Below are positions 1 through 7,701 of a stretch of 38,603 bases of DNA, one piece after another. The first letter of the stretch is position 1; the number at the start of each line of letters is the position of its first letter. The stretch comes from WHTX01 sp038255145 (lineage in GTDB: Bacteria > Actinomycetota > Acidimicrobiia > Acidimicrobiales > CAIXPF01). The notes beneath the pieces are model-generated. The model ran no database searches. It was not told the origin of the DNA and saw only the letters and a program-made list of their open reading frames with translations. The translations under genes and the position numbers were made by a program. The DNA is taken from the NCBI GenBank assembly GCA_038255145.1, contig JBBSLP010000061.1:1-38603 (forward strand). Direction: 5' to 3'.

Positions 1-339
1 GCCGGCTACGACGTCACCACCTCGGGCTCGTTCGGCAGCGGGATGTTCTACTACTGGCTCTACGTCCAGGCCCTGCAGATCGCCGGTGACCTCGACGGGG
101 GCCTGACCCGCACCAACTTCGTCACCGCGGTGCGGGCCTTCGACATGACCCACCCGTGGCTGCTGACCGGCATCAACACCAACTTCAACGGCAACGCCGA
201 CGCCTTCCTGGTGGAAGGGTCCGACGTGTCCCAGTACGACTCGGCCAAGCAGGCGTGGGTGCCCCAGGGCGATCCCATCGACCTGTCGGGCAAGTCGAAG
301 AACTGTGCCTGGGACGCCAGCGCCGGCGTGTGCAAGTGA
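1..339 (+). CDS. ABC transporter solute-binding protein, C-terminal fragment
   Basis: The reading frame is open from the first base of the window and ends at TGA 337-339, so only the last 112 residues are present and the start lies outside. The segment has the look of the C-terminus of a branched-chain amino acid/amide-type periplasmic binding protein (Peripla_BP_6 fold): an alternating helix/strand pattern, an N-F-N-G-N-A-D stretch after a THPWLLTGI segment, and a late pair of cysteines (NCAWD, GVCK) that could form a disulfide in an exported protein. If so, it would capture a small solute outside the cell for an ABC importer whose permease and ATPase genes would lie upstream. This is a family resemblance judged by eye from a fragment; the substrate cannot be told. 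Confidence 0.5.
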   Translation, partial: AGYDVTTSGSFGSGMFYYWLYVQALQIAGDLDGGLTRTNFVTAVRAFDMTHPWLLTGINTNFNGNADAFLVEGSDVSQYDSAKQAWVPQGDPIDLSGKSKNCAWDASAGVCK

Positions 340-381
340 GGTAGGGCGGGCTTCAGCGAGGCGGGTTCCGCTGCCCTGGGC

Positions 382-387
382 TAGACT
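382..387 (+). promoter_or_regulatory. TAGACT -10-like hexamer before the lhr leader ORF
   Basis: TAGACT matches TANNNT and ends 6 bases before ATG 394. Transcription would begin at or near the A of that ATG, giving a leaderless message. The same arrangement precedes many genes in this window. Confidence 0.4.
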
Positions 388-393
388 GCGAAC

Positions 394-477
394 ATGCGTT
401 CGTGGCCAGGGCGGCGAGACCGCACGCCAGATCATCGACCAGCGATCTCGGTGACCGTGGGCCGGGTGGCGTCGTGA
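394..477 (+). CDS. Possible 27-codon leader ORF overlapping lhr
   Basis: ATG 394 opens a 27-residue ORF rich in Arg and Pro that ends at TGA 475-477. Its stop overlaps the in-frame GTG 474 of the Lhr helicase as GTGA, the junction typical of translational coupling. The ATG sits 6 bases after a TAGACT hexamer with no Shine-Dalgarno sequence, as expected of a leaderless start. The peptide resembles nothing I recognise. It could be a coupling leader or a coincidence; if lhr instead starts at GTG 402, this ORF would be meaningless. Confidence 0.3.
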   Translation: MRSWPGRRDRTPDHRPAISVTVGRVAS

Positions 478-3400
478 CGCTGCTCGGCCCACCGCCGTTG
501 GCCGACGCCGCCGACCCCCACGCGGCGTTGGCCGGCTTCCATCCCGCGGTGGCGGCGTGGTTCGCCCGCCGCTTCCCCGAGGGGCCCACACCGCCCCAGG
601 TCGAGGCGTGGCCGGCCATCGCCGCAAGGCTCGACACCCTGGTGGCCGCGCCGACCGGGTCGGGCAAGACGTTGTCGGCCTTCCTGGTGGCCATCGACCA
701 GCTCTACCGGGCCCACGGGGCCGGCCTGGACGTGTCGGGTCGCACCCGGGTGCTCTACGTCTCTCCGCTGCGGGCCCTGGCCGTGGACATCAAGGAGAAC
801 CTCGACACCCCGCTCGAGGAGATCGCCGCGCTGGCCCGGGAGTTGGGCTACGACCCCCCGATGCTCACCGTGGCCGTGCGCACCGGGGACACCCCGCAAC
901 GGGAGCGGGCCGCCATCCTGCGCCACCCCCCCACCTTCCTCGTCACCACGCCCGAGTCGCTGTACCTGCTGGTCACAGCGGAGCGGAGCCGGACCCTGGT
1001 GTGCGGGGCCACCACCATCATCATCGACGAGATCCATGCCCTGGCCAGGGACAAGCGGGGCTCGCACCTGGCCCTGACCCTGGAACGCCTCGACCACGTG
1101 TGCGGGCGGGACGGGCTCGATGCTGATGCCCCCACGCCGGCCCCGGGCAGCTGCCCCCGACCCACCCGCATCGGCCTGTCGGCCACCCAGCGACCCATCG
1201 AGACCGTGGCCCGCATGCTGGTGGGCACCGGGCGCCCCTGCCGGATCGTCGACTGCGGCCACCAGCGGCGCCTGGACCTGGCCATCGAACTACCCGACGG
1301 CGACCTCGAGGCCGTCATGTCCGGCGCGCAGATGGGCGAGATCGTGGCCCGCATCGCCGAGCTCGTGCTCGAGCACCGCACCACCCTGGTGTTCGTCAAC
1401 ACCAGGCGCATGGCGGAGCGCCTGGCCCACCAGCTCGGCGAACTGCTGGGCGAGGGCGTGGTCTGCGCCCACCACGGCTCGCTGAGCAAGGACCGGCGCT
1501 ACCGGGTGGAGACCCGCCTGCGCCAGGGCGACCTGCGGGCGCTGGTGGCCACGGCCTCGCTGGAGCTGGGCATCGACATCGGCCCCGTCGAGCTGGTGTG
1601 CCAGATCGGCTCTCCCCGGTCCATGGCCACCCTGCTGCAGCGGGTGGGACGGTCGGGCCACACCCGCTGGGGCACGCCCAAGGGTCGGCTGTTCCCCATG
1701 ACCCGCGACGAGCTGGTCGAGGTGGCCGCCCTGGTCGGCGGGGTGCGGGCCGGCCGCCTCGATGCCCTGCACCCCCCGGCGGCACCGCTCGACATCCTGG
1801 CCCAGCAGCTGGTGGCCGAGACCGCGGCCCAGGGGTGGACGGTGGACGGGCTCTACGAGCTGGTGCGCCGGGCCGCCCCCTACGCCGATCTGTCCCGCCA
1901 CGACTTCGACCGCACCCTGGCCCTGGTGGTCGACGGCATCACCACCGGCCGGGGCAAGCGGGCCGCCCACATCCACCACGACCGCACCAACGACGAGGTC
2001 CGGGCCCGCCGCGGTGCCCGCCTGGCTGCGCTGACCAGCGGTGGGGCCATACCCGAGCTGGCCGACTACCGGGTCCTGGCCGAGCCCGACGACACGCTCG
2101 TGGGCACGGTCAACGAGGACTGGGCCATCGAGTCCATGGCCGGTGACGTGTTCCTGTTGGGCACCCACACCTGGCGCATCCGCAAGGTCGAGGCCGGCGT
2201 GGTGCGGGTCATCGACGCCGACGGCGCCCAGCCCACCATCCCCTTCTGGCTGGGCGAGGCCCCCGCCCGCACCGACGAGCTCTCCGAAGAGGTCAGCCGG
2301 CTGCGCAGCGTCGTGGACACCCACCTGGCCGCCGGCGACGGCGCCGGGGCCCGGGCGTGGCTGGCCGAGTCGTGCGGGCTCGAGGCCGTGGCCGCCGAGC
2401 TCATCGTCGACTACCTGGCCGCCACCCGGGCCGTCCTCGGCCTGGTCCCCACCCGGGACCACCTGGTCGTCGAGCGCTTCTTCGACGACTCCGGTGGCAT
2501 GCAGCTGGTGGTGCACTCCCCCTACGGGGCCCGCATCAACCGGGGCTTCGGCCTCGCGCTGCGCAAGCGCTTCTGCGTCACCTTCGACTTCGAGCTGCAG
2601 GCCGCGGCCAACGACGACGCCCTCATCCTGTCCCTGGGCATGCACCAGTCCTTCCCCCTCGACGACGTGGCCCGGTTCCTGCGGGCCGCCTCGGTGGGCG
2701 AGGTGCTGCAGCAGGCCATCCTCGTACCCCCCTTCGCCATGTTCACCAGCCGCTGGCGCTGGAACCTGAACCGCTCCCTCACCGTGCTGCGCTGGAAGTC
2801 GGGGCGGAAGAACCCCCCCGTCATCCAGCGCATGGAGTCCGACGACGTCATGGCCGCCCTGTTCCCCGGCGCGGCGCAGTGCCAGGAGAACGCCACGGGC
2901 CCCCTCGTGGTGCCCGACCACCCCCTGGTGCAACAGACCCTGCACGACACCATGACCGAGGCCCTCGACCTCGACGGCCTGCGTGAGCTGCTCACCGGCA
3001 TCGAGTCGGGCCGCATCACCGTGCACGCCCGCGACACCCCCGAGCCCTCGGCCCTGTGCCACGAGCTGCTGTCGGGCCGTCCCTTCACCTTCCTCGACGA
3101 CGTGCCCGCCGAGGAGCGCCGCACCCGGGCCGTCAACGTGCGCCGGGGCCTGCCCGTCGAGCTCGACGAGATCGGCCGGGTCGACCCCGCCGCCATCGAC
3201 CGGGTGCGGGCCGAGTGCGCCCCCGACCCCCGCGCCGCCGACGAGCTGGCCGACCTGCTGGCGGCCATGGTCCTCATCCCCGCCGAGGCCATCTGGCAGG
3301 GCCTGTTCGACGAGCTGGCGGCCAAGGGCCGGGCCCGGGCCTTCGCCCACCGGGGCGGCACGTGGTGGGTGGCCACCGAGCACCTGGCCGCAGCGGCCGC

Positions 3401-4814
3401 CCTGGCCCCGGACTCGCTGGCCGACGTCGAGGCCGGCGACGGGGACGCAGCCGCCCGCGACGCGGTGCGGGGGCGCATGGAGCTGCGGGGACCCGTCACC
3501 GTGGCCGCTCTGGCCACCGACCTGGGGGTGCGGGAGAGCACCGTCGACATCGCCCTGCACGCCCTCGAGGGTGAGGGCTCGGTGCTGCGGGGCCACTTCA
3601 CCACCGACATCGACGACGATCCCACCCTCGAGTGGTGCGCCCGCCGGCTGTTGCAGCGCATCCACGTCTACAGCCAGAAGCGGCGCCGCTCCGAGATCGA
3701 GCCCGTCACCGCCCAGGACCTCATGCGCTTCCTGCTGCGCTGGCAGCACGTGGCCCCCGGCACCCAGCTGAAGGGGGCGGCGGGCCTGGTGTCCACCATC
3801 GAACAGCTGCAGGGCTGGGAGGCGCCGGCGGGGGCGTGGGAGGCCCAGCTGCTGGCCCGCAGGGTCGAGGGCTACGGCGCCGCGCTGTTGGACCAGCGCT
3901 GCCACGCCGGCGACGTCGCCTGGGCCCGGCTGACCCTGTCCCCCACCATCGACGGCGAGGGGCCGACCAGGCGCAGCCCGTCGCGGGCCACCCCCATCAG
4001 CCTGTGCGCCCGGGCCGACCTCGAGTGGTTGTTGGTGGCGTGGCGGGGCCTGGCCCCGCCCGCCGAGCCTGCGGTGGGGGCCCTGGCCGAGATCCTGGCC
4101 GCCCTGCGATGCCACGGTCCCCGCTTCCACCGCGAGCTGGCCGCCGATACCGGGCGGTTGGCCGGCGACATCGAGGCCGGCTTGTGGGACGGGGTGACCC
4201 GGGGCCTGCTCAGCGCCGATGGCTTCCACGCCGTGCGCTCCCTGTTCGACGCCCGCCAGGCCGCGGCCGCGGTGGCCGCCGAGCAACCGTGGCGCCGTCG
4301 TCGTCGCACCGTGCGCCGGGGGGCAGCGGGGTCACGGGCCGCGGGCGAGGGCCGTTGGGTGCTGGTGCCCCCGCCCGTGGTGGTCGACGAGCCCGATGAG
4401 CTGGCCGAGGCTGTGGCCGAGCAGCTCCTGGCCCGCTGGGGGGTGGTCTTCCGCGACCTGGTCCTGCGCGAGCACCTGGCCCTGCCCTGGCGCGACGTGC
4501 TGTGGGCCCTGCGCCGGCTCGAGGCCCGGGGGGTCATCCGCGGCGGCCGCTTCGTCACCGGCTTCTCCGGCGAGCAGTACGCCCTACCCGAGGCCGTCGA
4601 CGGTCTGCGCCAGATCCGCCGGGCCCCCCGGGACGGGGAGCAGGTGGTGGTCAGCGCAGCCGACCCCCTCAACCTGACCGGGGTGGTCATCCCCGGCCCC
4701 CGGGTCCCCCACCTGGGCAACCGCACCATCACCTGGCGCGACGGCCTACCCGTCGACCTCCCTGTCGACCTCCCTGTCGACCTCCCTGTCGACGGGGACC
4801 TCGGCGACGGCTGA
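474..4814 (+). CDS. lhr: Lhr-family large ATP-dependent DNA/RNA helicase
   Basis: A 1446-residue superfamily 2 helicase of the Lhr (large helicase-related) family, which in mycobacteria is a 3'-5' DNA translocase linked to DNA repair. Counting from GTG 474, Walker A APTGSGKT is at 59-66 and the DEIH box at 185-188, followed by SATQRP (motif III) and a second RecA domain containing QRVGRSGH. The Lhr winged-helix and C-terminal domains fill the remaining two-thirds, and the length is in the usual range (about 1500). The N-terminal FHPAVAAWF...TPPQVEAWP segment is typical of the family and lies just after GTG 474. An in-frame GTG at 402 would add 24 residues without family character. The C-terminus ends in a short VDLP repeat. 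The gene is convergent with the protease gene downstream. Confidence 0.9.
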   Translation: MTLLGPPPLADAADPHAALAGFHPAVAAWFARRFPEGPTPPQVEAWPAIAARLDTLVAAPTGSGKTLSAFLVAIDQLYRAHGAGLDVSGRTRVLYVSPLRALAVDIKENLDTPLEEIAALARELGYDPPMLTVAVRTGDTPQRERAAILRHPPTFLVTTPESLYLLVTAERSRTLVCGATTIIIDEIHALARDKRGSHLALTLERLDHVCGRDGLDADAPTPAPGSCPRPTRIGLSATQRPIETVARMLVGTGRPCRIVDCGHQRRLDLAIELPDGDLEAVMSGAQMGEIVARIAELVLEHRTTLVFVNTRRMAERLAHQLGELLGEGVVCAHHGSLSKDRRYRVETRLRQGDLRALVATASLELGIDIGPVELVCQIGSPRSMATLLQRVGRSGHTRWGTPKGRLFPMTRDELVEVAALVGGVRAGRLDALHPPAAPLDILAQQLVAETAAQGWTVDGLYELVRRAAPYADLSRHDFDRTLALVVDGITTGRGKRAAHIHHDRTNDEVRARRGARLAALTSGGAIPELADYRVLAEPDDTLVGTVNEDWAIESMAGDVFLLGTHTWRIRKVEAGVVRVIDADGAQPTIPFWLGEAPARTDELSEEVSRLRSVVDTHLAAGDGAGARAWLAESCGLEAVAAELIVDYLAATRAVLGLVPTRDHLVVERFFDDSGGMQLVVHSPYGARINRGFGLALRKRFCVTFDFELQAAANDDALILSLGMHQSFPLDDVARFLRAASVGEVLQQAILVPPFAMFTSRWRWNLNRSLTVLRWKSGRKNPPVIQRMESDDVMAALFPGAAQCQENATGPLVVPDHPLVQQTLHDTMTEALDLDGLRELLTGIESGRITVHARDTPEPSALCHELLSGRPFTFLDDVPAEERRTRAVNVRRGLPVELDEIGRVDPAAIDRVRAECAPDPRAADELADLLAAMVLIPAEAIWQGLFDELAAKGRARAFAHRGGTWWVATEHLAAAAALAPDSLADVEAGDGDAAARDAVRGRMELRGPVTVAALATDLGVRESTVDIALHALEGEGSVLRGHFTTDIDDDPTLEWCARRLLQRIHVYSQKRRRSEIEPVTAQDLMRFLLRWQHVAPGTQLKGAAGLVSTIEQLQGWEAPAGAWEAQLLARRVEGYGAALLDQRCHAGDVAWARLTLSPTIDGEGPTRRSPSRATPISLCARADLEWLLVAWRGLAPPAEPAVGALAEILAALRCHGPRFHRELAADTGRLAGDIEAGLWDGVTRGLLSADGFHAVRSLFDARQAAAAVAAEQPWRRRRRTVRRGAAGSRAAGEGRWVLVPPPVVVDEPDELAEAVAEQLLARWGVVFRDLVLREHLALPWRDVLWALRRLEARGVIRGGRFVTGFSGEQYALPEAVDGLRQIRRAPRDGEQVVVSAADPLNLTGVVIPGPRVPHLGNRTITWRDGLPVDLPVDLPVDLPVDGDLGDG
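4752..4793 (+). repeat. 12-bp tandem repeat at the 3' end of lhr (VDLP repeats)
   Basis: GTCGACCTCCCT occurs three times in perfect tandem followed by a half copy. The 12-base unit keeps frame and encodes Val-Asp-Leu-Pro repeats in the last residues of Lhr, so copy number can vary without a frameshift. Confidence 0.85.
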
Positions 4815-4859
4815 CGGGCATGTCCAGGGAAGGATGGTCGGCATGGCGCGCCGATGCGG

Positions 4860-6002
4860 TCAGTCGGCGGACAGCCTCCGGGCCTCGCGCAGCACGTCGC
4901 CCACCTCGTCGCTGCTGAGGGCGATGCCGCCCTGGTCGTTCACCCGCATGAGCACGATGCCCACCACCCCGCCCCCGTCGTCGACGAGCGGACCGCCCGA
5001 GTTGCCGTCCTGCACATCGCCGGCGACCAGGCGGGCCGGCCACGGGTCCGAGCGCCCGAAGGAGATCGACAGCTCGGGCGCAGCCCGGAAGCCACTCACG
5101 GCCAACGCACCGGGACCATCGCCGGACCACCCCGGGTAGCCGGCGATGAAGCCCTGCGCGCCTTCGTGCGTGTCGTGCAGGTCCGACGGTTCGACGTCGA
5201 GGCCGTCGACGCGGAGCACGGCCACGTCGCGGGCCACGTCGATGAACACCACCCGGGCGCCGAGGTGCTGGTCAGCCACCGTGACGGTGACCGATCGGGC
5301 GTCGAGCACCACATGGGCCGCGGTGACCAACAGGTCCTGTTCGAGCACCACCGCACTCCCCCGTCGCCCGCCCCCGTCGAGCTCGACGGCCACGGGCAGC
5401 ACGGCCCGGGCCACAGCGTCGCGGACGTCGTCGTCGAGGACGCGGTGGTCGGGCGGGGAGGTGTCGTGCAGGAGGCGTGCAACGTCGGCCACCAGGGCGG
5501 CGGCATGGCGCTCGCCGAACACGGCGACGGCCACGTCGGGAGGCTCGGGCAGCAGGGTGCGCACCGCGCTGGCCAGGCGCGAGCTGCGCAACACGTCGGT
5601 GGGCACGACCCGGGCCGCGGCCAGGACGGGCACCAGCACCCACACCAGGGCCAGCGGCCCCACGGCACCGATGGCCGCCCCCATGGCCCGGTCGGTCCGC
5701 ATCGCCACCCGGCGGCGCCCCCGGGCCGGCCGCCGACGTCGGCTGATGCGTTCGCTGACCACGGCGCCGAGGAACTGGCCGGCCACCGCACCCAGGAGCA
5801 GGACCACGGCCAGGACGCCCAGGGCGATGCCGTCGCCCGAGCCGGCCGCCCGCTCAGCCAGGCGCGGTCCCAACAGGGACGAGGCTCCGAGCCCCACGAT
5901 CAGACCCAGCCACGTGCCTCCCCGGGCCACGGAGCCGACGCGCCATCCGCTCCACGCTCCGGTGGCCACGAGCACGGCGATGACCAGATCGAGGAACGTC
6001 AC
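4860..6002 (-). CDS. Membrane-anchored trypsin-like serine protease, CvpA/MarP type
   Basis: A 380-residue protein with an N-terminal CvpA-like membrane domain (about four hydrophobic helices, residues 1-145) and a C-terminal chymotrypsin-fold protease. Numbered from GTG 6002, the catalytic triad appears as H230 (TAAHVV), D259 (RDVAVL) and S335 (GNSGGPL). The layout is that of mycobacterial MarP, a periplasmic protease needed for acid resistance. Unlike the second copy at 37260-38459, it has no cysteines flanking the protease domain, so it lacks the redox disulfide of MarP. GTG 6002 was chosen because GAGG lies about 6 bases upstream and the protein then begins TFLDLV, typical of CvpA domains; an upstream in-frame start at 6029 has no such support. 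The substrate is unknown. Confidence 0.82.
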   Translation of the reverse strand: MTFLDLVIAVLVATGAWSGWRVGSVARGGTWLGLIVGLGASSLLGPRLAERAAGSGDGIALGVLAVVLLLGAVAGQFLGAVVSERISRRRRPARGRRRVAMRTDRAMGAAIGAVGPLALVWVLVPVLAAARVVPTDVLRSSRLASAVRTLLPEPPDVAVAVFGERHAAALVADVARLLHDTSPPDHRVLDDDVRDAVARAVLPVAVELDGGGRRGSAVVLEQDLLVTAAHVVLDARSVTVTVADQHLGARVVFIDVARDVAVLRVDGLDVEPSDLHDTHEGAQGFIAGYPGWSGDGPGALAVSGFRAAPELSISFGRSDPWPARLVAGDVQDGNSGGPLVDDGGGVVGIVLMRVNDQGGIALSSDEVGDVLREARRLSAD

Positions 6003-6046
6003 GGCGTCCTCACAGGGGGGCGGCGCCACCGCCGGTGGCCCGGGCT

Positions 6047-6748
6047 TCAGTCCCGATCGTGGAGGACGTCGTCGAGGAAGGCGGTGATGGCCGCGTTGAC
6101 CTGGTCGGATCGACGCCGGTGGGCATGGTGTCCGCTGCCCGGCACCACCACGGCCCGGGTGGGACCGCCCAGGCGACGGGCCAGCAGCTCGTGGGCGCCG
6201 AGGAAGGCGGTGTCGTGCTCCCCCACCACCAGGAGGGTGGGCACGGTGATGTCGCCCAGGTGGTCCATGACCCAGGCGTCCTCCTGGCGCAGCAGCCCGG
6301 CGGCGGCCGCAGGGACATCGAAGCCGGCCACGGCCCGGCGCACGCGGCGGTTCCAGCCGTCGCGGGCCTCGGGATCGCGGAAGCCGGGGCCGGTCGACGC
6401 CAGGACCAGGGCACGGACGACCTCGGGGCGGCGCAGGGTCAGACCCAGGGACAGGTAGCCCCCCAGCGAATGGCCCACGAGCACGGCCGGGGTGTCTCCC
6501 ACCAGGGCTGCGAGGTCATCGATGGCCAGGTCCCGGCTGTAGTGGTCTTCGTCGTCGGGCGCAGCCGACCGACCGTGGCCCCGCAGGTCCCACGTCGTCG
6601 TCGACCAGCCCTGCCCCGTCAGCTCGGCCACCTGGGCATCCCACGTGGCCGACGTGTCCCCACCGCCGTGGGTGAGCACGGCCCGGGGGGCGGAGGGACC
6701 GCCGTCGCGTCGCTCGACGTGCAGGTGGGCCAGGTCGGAGGAAGCCAC
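6047..6748 (-). CDS. Alpha/beta hydrolase
   Basis: A 233-residue alpha/beta-hydrolase-fold protein. Visible landmarks are the oxyanion segment THGGGD near residue 27, the DLRGHGRS strand-loop typical of epoxide-hydrolase/haloperoxidase-like members, the nucleophile elbow GHSLGG with its serine, an acidic residue in VVGEHDTAFLG, and a late catalytic-type histidine in GSGHHAHR. It is probably a cytoplasmic esterase, lactonase or C-C hydrolase; the substrate cannot be deduced. GTG 6748 follows a TAGCTT hexamer by 8 bases without a Shine-Dalgarno sequence, suggesting leaderless expression. It lies 44 bases upstream of the protease gene on the same strand, so the two could be cotranscribed. Confidence 0.8.
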   Translation of the reverse strand: MASSDLAHLHVERRDGGPSAPRAVLTHGGGDTSATWDAQVAELTGQGWSTTTWDLRGHGRSAAPDDEDHYSRDLAIDDLAALVGDTPAVLVGHSLGGYLSLGLTLRRPEVVRALVLASTGPGFRDPEARDGWNRRVRRAVAGFDVPAAAAGLLRQEDAWVMDHLGDITVPTLLVVGEHDTAFLGAHELLARRLGGPTRAVVVPGSGHHAHRRRSDQVNAAITAFLDDVLHDRD

Positions 6749-6756
6749 GAGCGCGC

Positions 6757-6762
6757 AAGCTA
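6757..6762 (-). promoter_or_regulatory. TAGCTT -10-like hexamer, leaderless start of hydrolase
   Basis: On the minus strand TAGCTT lies 8 bases before GTG 6748. The identical hexamer stands 8-9 bases before the starts at 11721 and 30636. Confidence 0.5.
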
Positions 6763-6795
6763 GTTGGGACCCGGTGTCGAGGCCCGAGCATGACC

Positions 6796-6804
6796 TACCA
6801 GGTA
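6796..6804. promoter_or_regulatory. TACC-A-GGTA palindrome upstream of the XRE regulator
   Basis: A perfect 9-base palindrome (TACC, A, GGTA) lies 25 bases before the -10-like hexamer of the regulator gene and inside the divergent gap with the hydrolase. Its position suits an operator for autoregulation or for divergent control; this is inference. Confidence 0.25.
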
Positions 6805-6828
6805 ATGGGCCGACCGCAGCTGCCCCCC

Positions 6829-6834
6829 TACGCT
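6829..6834 (+). promoter_or_regulatory. TACGCT -10-like hexamer, leaderless start of regulator
   Basis: TACGCT ends 6 bases before GTG 6841, matching the leaderless pattern and favouring that start over the upstream ATG 6790, which would lie outside the transcript. Confidence 0.4.
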
Positions 6835-6840
6835 GCTGCT

Positions 6841-7650
6841 GTGCCCTCGACCACCGTCGACCGAAGGCCCGGTGTCGGTCCCCTCCTGCGGGACTGGCGC
6901 CTGCGCCGTCGTCTCAGCCAGCTCGAACTGGCCAGCGAATCAGGCGTGTCCACCCGTCACGTCAGCTTCGTGGAGACGGGTCGGTCCAAGCCCAGCCGTG
7001 AGTTGCTGCTGCACCTGGCCGAGCACCTCGAGGTGCCGCTGCGGGAGCGCAACGCCATGCTGCTGGCCGCCGGCTTCTCGCCCGCCTACCCGGCCGCCGA
7101 CCTGGCCTCACCGGAGCTGATCCCCGTGCGCCGTGCCCTCGAACAGCTCCTCGAGCGCCACCAGCCCTTCCCCGCCGTGGTCGTGGACCGCCGCTGGGAC
7201 CTGGTCCTGGGCAACAGCGGCATCGGGGTCTTCCTCGAGCTCGTCGACCCCGCCCTGCTGGCCCCGCCGGCCAACGTCGTGCGGGTGACCCTGCACCCCG
7301 ACGGGCTGGCGCCCCACATCGTCAACTTCGACCAGTACGCCCGCCACCTCCAGCAGCGGTTGCGCCGCCAGGTGCTGGTGACCGGCGACGTGCGCATCGC
7401 CGCCCTGCTCGAAGAGGTCGAGACCTACCCCGGGGTGCCCGACGCCGCCAGCCACCCCCCGGGCGTGGACGACCTGGTCCTCCCCCTGCGACTGCGCAGC
7501 CCCCACGGTGAGCTGGCCTTCTTCACCACCGTGGCCACCCTGGGCACCCCCAGCGACGTCACCCTCGAGGAGCTGTCCATCGAGCTCTTCTACCCCCTCG
7601 ACGACCACACGACCGCGGTGTTGCGCGAGCTGGACCCCGCCACCCCGTGA
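6841..7650 (+). CDS. XRE-family transcriptional regulator with MmyB-like ligand domain
   Basis: A 269-residue regulator. The N-terminus (about residues 10-70) is a lambda-repressor-type helix-turn-helix: LRDWRLRRRLSQLELA, then SGVSTRHVSFVETGRSKPS as the recognition segment. The rest matches the MmyB-like ligand-binding domain (PAS-like) of actinobacterial regulators, with the VVDRRWDLVLGN strand and a PLDDHTTAVLREL end. MmyB proteins regulate secondary metabolism or redox genes; the ligand here is unknown. GTG 6841 was chosen because typical members start just before RRPGxGPLLR and a TACGCT hexamer lies 6 bases upstream. It is divergent from the alpha/beta hydrolase, a common regulator-target layout. 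Its stop lies inside an 11-base repeat leading to the next gene. Confidence 0.85.
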   Translation: MPSTTVDRRPGVGPLLRDWRLRRRLSQLELASESGVSTRHVSFVETGRSKPSRELLLHLAEHLEVPLRERNAMLLAAGFSPAYPAADLASPELIPVRRALEQLLERHQPFPAVVVDRRWDLVLGNSGIGVFLELVDPALLAPPANVVRVTLHPDGLAPHIVNFDQYARHLQQRLRRQVLVTGDVRIAALLEEVETYPGVPDAASHPPGVDDLVLPLRLRSPHGELAFFTTVATLGTPSDVTLEELSIELFYPLDDHTTAVLRELDPATP

Positions 7651-7701
7651 CCGCGCTGTGACCGCGCTGTGACCGCGCTGTGACCGCGCCGTGATGGCGC
7701 T
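7647..7701 (+). repeat. 11-bp tandem repeat between regulator and HAD gene
   Basis: Five consecutive 11-base units of consensus GTGACCGCGCT; units 1-3 are identical, unit 4 has one change and unit 5 two. The TGA of unit 1 is the stop of the regulator, and the next GTGACC, at 7702, is the start of the HAD gene. Each unit carries a GTGA, and because 11 is not a multiple of three, successive GTGs fall in different frames. Confidence 0.9.

Noticed and set aside
1290..4286. 998-codon open frame on the minus strand within lhr
   Set aside because: It is a shadow of the Lhr gene: low-complexity Gly/Gln/His/Val composition caused by GC-rich codons, with no domain pattern.
4838..4854. TCGGC/GCCGA hairpin between lhr and the protease gene
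   Set aside because: Only 5 bp with a 7-base loop and no U-tract; too weak to call a terminator.
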